Below are positions 61,001 through 64,000 of a stretch of DNA of 64,000 nucleotides, one piece after another (within the stretch, counting starts at the first letter, position 1; each line of letters starts with the position of its first letter). Below the pieces are notes generated by a model. That model made no database searches. It was not told the DNA's origin and saw only the letters and a list, made by a program, of their open reading frames with translations. Source of the DNA: an uncultured Verrucomicrobia subdivision 3 bacterium (lineage in GTDB: Bacteria > Verrucomicrobiota > Verrucomicrobiia > Limisphaerales > UBA11358); NCBI GenBank assembly GCA_903861445.1, contig CAIOUK010000215.1:1-64000 (forward strand). The letters are read 5' to 3'. Both the position numbers and the translations under genes were made by a program.

Positions 61001-62893
61001 AAGCCGGTAAACAATCAGTTTTATGCGCGGGATAACACCGGCTATGGCACGATTTATTACAACGGCACCATTGGCGGTTCGCCCGACTCGGTTTTCATGA
61101 ATATTTATTCCAATGGAGTTCTCTATACCAATATCAGCGTCGTTCCTGCCGGCGGCGTTTATGCTTTGAGTGCGCGGATTCCCTCGGGCTTGATTACTTA
61201 CAGCGTGCAGTTCAGCTCCGTGACCGCTGGCGTGACCAATTTACTGGACACGGAAACCAATCTGGTTTGCGGCGATGCCTACATTATTGAAGGCCAGTCC
61301 AATGCCGAGTCGAAAAACCATTACGGCACGAATAATAACTACTCCATCAACACCTATACCAATCCGTGGATCCGAACCTTTGGCACCCAGGGCACCAGTG
61401 GAGCCACCAATGGCGGGTGGGGCTACGCCGTCGGCGATCCCGGCTCCGGACTTTACGAAATTGGCATCTGGGGTATGTGTCTGGCCAGCAATCTGCAGGC
61501 GACCTATCAGATTCCCATCTGCATCATGAACGGGGCAGTCGGCGGCACGCTGATTTCCGCGCATCAGGCCAATCCCACCAACCATTACGACGCGGGTGGC
61601 GGCACCTATTCGATTTACGCCAACTTGGTGACCCGCGTGGCGGCGGCCAATCTGACGCATGGCATCCGGGGCGTGCTCTGGCATCAGGGTGAAAACGACC
61701 AGACAGCGGCGGATCCAACTGGCAATTATGACTACGTCAACTACCAGTCCTACTTCATGAATATGTCCGGCGCGTGGAAGACAGATTTCCCGAACATCCA
61801 GCATTATTATATCTTCCAAATCTATCCCAATGCCTGCTCCATCGGTGGCGGATACTGGAGCGATATGATTCGCGAGGTGCAGCGCAACTTACCCGGCCTG
61901 TATTCCAATATGAGCATCATGTCCACGCTGGCCCAGCCCACAGGCAGCCAGTGTCACTTCTATTCCCCCGACTATTGCCAGTTGGCCTATAATATGTTCC
62001 CGCTGGTTGCGCGTGACAATTACGGCTTAGTCCCAACGAATGATATCACGGTGCCCAATATCATCAGCGCCGCCTTTACTACCACTAATCGCAATCAAAT
62101 TGCGCTGGTGTTCAACCAGAACATGACTTGGAACAACGCCGTCACGGCCAACTTCTATCTCGACCGTCTCGCCGGCTGGGTCGCCGCCGGCAGTGCCAGC
62201 AACAACGTCATCACGCTGACCTTGAGCGGTTCTTCAACGAACCAGACGATTGATTATGTGGTGGATCAATATTGGACTTCAACCAGTGTGACCAACTTTT
62301 CTGCCATGCTCACCGGCTCCAACGGCCTTGCTGCGCTTACGTTTTATGCGGTGCCGATTGCGCCGCCACCGGCGGTCGCCTCCGCGTCTGCGCCGCTGAT
62401 TAACGGCCTGCTGCCGGCCACTGGCCGCACCAATGGCGGAACGGTGGTGACCATCACCGGCACCAACTTTTTGAGCGGTGCGAGTGTGCTGTTCGGCGGC
62501 AACAACGCCACCGGCGTCAGTGTTATCAGTTCAAACCAAATCACGGCGTCGACTCCGGCCAACAGCCCCGGCGCGGTGAATGTTGCGGTGATCAACACCA
62601 ACGGTCTCGCGGTGACGAATTTGAATGCGTTCACCTATATGCTGCCGCCGGTGCAAGTGCCCATTGCCGGCACCGCCGTGCAGCTCGTCGGCACCAACCT
62701 GATGCTGGTTTGGGCGGGGGCGACCAATCAGTCTTGTGTGCTGCTCATGGCCACGAACATATTGCAACCGCGCAACACTTGGATACCGGTGGCCACCAAT
62801 CCCGTCGGGCCGAGTGGAGTTTCGACGAACAGTATTCCCGTCAACACCAGCGGGCCGCAGCGCTATTATCTGCTCTCCATTCCATACAATTGA
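58022..62893 (+). CDS. giant secreted modular protein with SASA esterase-like domain
   Basis: 1623 residues from the ATG at 58022, which has AGGA 5 bp upstream; an earlier ATG at 58010 adds four residues. A signal peptide ends near SAFAD. Autotransporter-type beta-strand repeats (about 20-350; TLSGTNTYTGGTTIS) are followed by a DUF2341-like domain (about 470-575), a LamG/concanavalin-like domain (about 590-775) and Ig-like segments. A SASA sialate-O-acetylesterase domain (about 1085-1345) has GQSNAES, LWHQGEND and CHF as candidate catalytic parts. An IPT/TIG domain (about 1460-1545) and a C-terminal cap end it. No autotransporter barrel or PEP-CTERM motif is visible. It may deacetylate glycans outside the cell. 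Confidence 0.82.
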   Translation: MIRVMVKRFSVAVAAGLVFCAGSAFADTIIGTGGTYTINTTNTTTNGTFTVWNDAGTLTMSNGATLLVAPSQHPATNYNNDAILFAGGAGTNTMKFNDNDTDFQMTNSVSSTATNAQTLALYTGYLGNGDRETVTFSSGIPNGTSGNALSLAVYFTGNTAAQLSYVNLYGANTFTGPITLKKVSGSGLFGLTVGGEILHPNSAITVIGSGSLGNGNYAGAISMDTNTFLNFASTTAQTLAGPISGPGAVKVIGNGGLTLSGTNTYTGGTTISTGCSLTLATNGGLKFVITDTNNNTVTGSGTASATFNGTFTLDTSAVTVNSNSWTLVSGMTNKIYGANFGLTGFTGPVGNLYSGTFGGRAWTFNKTNAVLQMNLPAQITTFSTLGYAGVINQTNKTISLTIPSTNSLATLAPTYTLTSGTCNQPSGSAPSPTFAVQNPAIYSVVDGTITNNYTVTVNLLDLTSRSYSASFYVLTATNGANLPAAASETNFPILLRLNASNFNFSQAQTNGADILFTTANSNSLPYEIEQWDAVNGTASIWVQIPSIRGNTNQQLLMFWGNTNAISQSSGSSVFNSANGFACVLHMNGTADSTGTLTPTDTGTTATNGAVGLARHFNGTVELNCGTSITTLPSGGNPHTTEAWFRANVSPGTMVGWGVQQGSGKVVVTEASPPHIYVDTFFGPTLNGNSTLSLAQWYHVAYVYTNGTAKVYVNGVLDGSITGTLNIPNPARMDVGLGSAFGDAAFIGDLDEVRISSMARSTNWLSLEYQNQNPLQTLVGNLVQPGTNFSVSATNVTMNESTTTNLTAQAGGAAKVYWLLKQNGQSTVLAVDQFLYTINAGRVTSNQSFVIEFKAVYPDGSIQTNDIPVTVLDTIPDPIFTLVTSTNLWDGRSTLTVTPVISNWAALVVAGATNLNYKWNVAGVAVTAQTPSALTAPGVYTTTNLTLLRAQGNGVLTATLALDNGGGVNSNSAAVTVQQPLTDAWVVRTPGASEKPVNNQFYARDNTGYGTIYYNGTIGGSPDSVFMNIYSNGVLYTNISVVPAGGVYALSARIPSGLITYSVQFSSVTAGVTNLLDTETNLVCGDAYIIEGQSNAESKNHYGTNNNYSINTYTNPWIRTFGTQGTSGATNGGWGYAVGDPGSGLYEIGIWGMCLASNLQATYQIPICIMNGAVGGTLISAHQANPTNHYDAGGGTYSIYANLVTRVAAANLTHGIRGVLWHQGENDQTAADPTGNYDYVNYQSYFMNMSGAWKTDFPNIQHYYIFQIYPNACSIGGGYWSDMIREVQRNLPGLYSNMSIMSTLAQPTGSQCHFYSPDYCQLAYNMFPLVARDNYGLVPTNDITVPNIISAAFTTTNRNQIALVFNQNMTWNNAVTANFYLDRLAGWVAAGSASNNVITLTLSGSSTNQTIDYVVDQYWTSTSVTNFSAMLTGSNGLAALTFYAVPIAPPPAVASASAPLINGLLPATGRTNGGTVVTITGTNFLSGASVLFGGNNATGVSVISSNQITASTPANSPGAVNVAVINTNGLAVTNLNAFTYMLPPVQVPIAGTAVQLVGTNLMLVWAGATNQSCVLLMATNILQPRNTWIPVATNPVGPSGVSTNSIPVNTSGPQRYYLLSIPYN

Positions 62894-62926
62894 GCCGTCG
62901 GTGACAGTCCGCCGGCCGTTTGGACA

Positions 62927-62954
62927 ACAGCCTGACTTTTACAGCCTGACTTTT
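62927..62954. repeat. 14-bp tandem duplication downstream of the giant gene
   Basis: ACAGCCTGACTTTT occurs twice in direct tandem, 34 bp after the stop. Same unit length as the duplication before the gene but different sequence. Confidence 0.8.
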
Positions 62955-63026
62955 ACGAATAACCGCACCGTTCTGCTGCAGATCAATCTAACGGTCGCGG
63001 TTAGCAACAACCCAGCGATTTCATAT

Positions 63027-64000
63027 TCATTTAGCAACGGGCGGCGGCGCGACCGTGCCTCCGGGGATAAATTTGGCAGGGAAAGCGTGCTGGCGGAGAT
63101 CGCGTTTGCCTCGACTTACATGGTTCGCCCAGCGGAGGATGCACCGAACTAATTGACTGAAATCCTGCTGCATGCGGGTGACCGTGGGCACACACCACTC
63201 AAAAATCGGTTCGTGTCCCAGAAAAATCAATGAGACATCCTGGGGCACGCGCAGTCCCCGTGTCGCGAGAAAATGATTCGTCGCCGCGAACAACTCCGGT
63301 TCATCCACCAGCAACCCAGTCGGCGCGGTGACTTGAAACAATTTGGCAAGGCATTTTTGAAAGCCTGGCACGCTTTCTTCCCAATCCGGCAGCACATAAG
63401 GCGAAGCCGGGATGCCGTAGGCGGCCAGCGCGGTCAGAAATGCTGTGGGCAGCTGGCCCATGATCGGCTGCCGATGTTGGCGGCGGACCAGCATGACGAT
63501 TCGCCGGTGACCCAGTTTTAGCAGTGATTGGGTGCCTTCTTCGATCGCCGCCATACAGTCTGGGCCGGCGGCAGCGATGGGTTGGCCGCGCCAGCCCCCA
63601 AATAGCGCAAAAGCGGGCGTTTTTTGCTGGGCGAACCATGTGATCACTTCCACTGAACCGCACGCCACCACCCACGCATCTGCCTTGGTGCGGGCTACCA
63701 TCTTGGCGATGCGACCCACGTCCATATTCAATTCCAGCAAAGTTTTTGGGGTGTGAAATGAGACGTGTCCTGCCTCCGCCAGCCGATGTTGCAAGTCCAC
63801 CACATACGTCCAGGAACGATCTGCCGGTGTCCACACCAGCAAGGCCACCCGCATCGGGGAACCCCCCCCGCCTTTCAACGGAACAATGCGGCGACTTCGG
63901 CGTAAGCCTTGGCTGAGCAACAATCCTTCCTGTTCGAGTTGCCTCATCGCCGCATCCACTGTCTTACGGTTTATCCCCAGTTCCACCGCCAACCGATCCG
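63027..64000 (-). CDS. GntR/LacI-type sugar-responsive regulator, N-terminus cut by window edge
   Basis: At least 324 residues, open to the right edge. It starts inside a GntR winged helix (LAVELGINRKTVDAAMRQLE, EGLL), followed by a LacI/periplasmic-binding-like sensor domain (about 45-320; LGHRRIVMLVRR, LLVDEPELFAATNHFL, VSLIFLGHEP). Such proteins usually sense sugars and control carbohydrate-use or surface genes. It is convergent with the giant secreted protein gene, 133 bp apart, and is the intact relative of the remnant on the other side of that gene. Confidence 0.88.
   Translation of the reverse strand, partial: DRLAVELGINRKTVDAAMRQLEQEGLLLSQGLRRSRRIVPLKGGGGSPMRVALLVWTPADRSWTYVVDLQHRLAEAGHVSFHTPKTLLELNMDVGRIAKMVARTKADAWVVACGSVEVITWFAQQKTPAFALFGGWRGQPIAAAGPDCMAAIEEGTQSLLKLGHRRIVMLVRRQHRQPIMGQLPTAFLTALAAYGIPASPYVLPDWEESVPGFQKCLAKLFQVTAPTGLLVDEPELFAATNHFLATRGLRVPQDVSLIFLGHEPIFEWCVPTVTRMQQDFSQLVRCILRWANHVSRGKRDLRQHAFPAKFIPGGTVAPPPVAK

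Noticed and set aside
58022..62893. Giant secreted protein as a PEP-CTERM exosortase target
   Set aside because: Its C-terminus ends in beta-type sequence (RYYLLSIPYN) with no motif, helix or basic tail.

Overview
The window looks like a chromosomal segment of a Verrucomicrobiota bacterium, most likely of the Limisphaerales/Pedosphaera type. This is inferred from gene content: a type II secretion operon with a split secretin, two DUF6288-like proteins, a Tat-exported Gfo/Idh/MocA oxidoreductase, a GntR-headed regulator with a LacI-like sensor domain, a giant secreted protein of autotransporter-like strand repeats, and an exosortase fused to EpsI inside a glycan cluster. The DNA is moderately GC-rich. 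I see no tRNA, rRNA, CRISPR array, insertion sequence or phage gene.

1-1.4 kb: the 5' end of an RraA-like gene runs off the left edge on the minus strand, followed by a small membrane protein and an IclR-type regulator on the plus strand. 1.36-16.8 kb: one long minus-strand operon, read right to left. It holds an exported small protein, gspE, gspF, gspG, gspH, gspI, gspJ, gspK, a PilM/PilN (GspL-like) fusion, a PilO/GspM-like protein, a GspC/PilP-like protein, a secretin split over two genes, a histidine kinase and an NtrC-type sigma-54 activator. A good sigma-54 (-24/-12) promoter match lies upstream of the first gene, so the operon may be switched on by its own last two genes. 17.2-21.8 kb: a copper/silver efflux module (Cys-rich exported peptide, CusB-like adaptor, CusA-like RND pump) whose adaptor lacks its lipoyl and hairpin domains and which has no outer-membrane channel gene here.

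22.3-54.4 kb: a plus-strand exopolysaccharide cluster. A GbsR/MarR-type regulator comes first. It is followed by a nucleotide-sugar dehydrogenase, an exported oxidoreductase, a DUF6288-like protein, two CDP-paratose-2-epimerase-like enzymes, an ABC-2 exporter (Wzm/Wzt), an acyltransferase, a WbqC/ATP-grasp/HAD fusion, a DegT aminotransferase, ten glycosyltransferases, an O-antigen-ligase-like membrane protein, a WcaF-type acetyltransferase, a DUF218 protein, the exosortase-EpsI fusion and a second acyltransferase. It ends at a strong terminator. Together these genes would make, decorate, polymerise and export a surface glycan, with the exosortase handling sorted surface proteins. A second DUF6288-like paralogue lies just beyond the terminator.

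57.3-64 kb: a frameshifted remnant of a GntR/LacI-type regulator, a giant secreted protein with a sialate-O-acetylesterase-like (SASA) domain, and an intact relative of that regulator running off the right edge.

Two features are not explained by ordinary gene content. First, degenerate runs of 7-bp units recur at gene junctions and also in frame inside genes, mostly in the glycan cluster. Second, two glycosyltransferase genes are each preceded by the decayed 5' end of a related glycosyltransferase, which suggests the cluster has been rebuilt by gene replacement.
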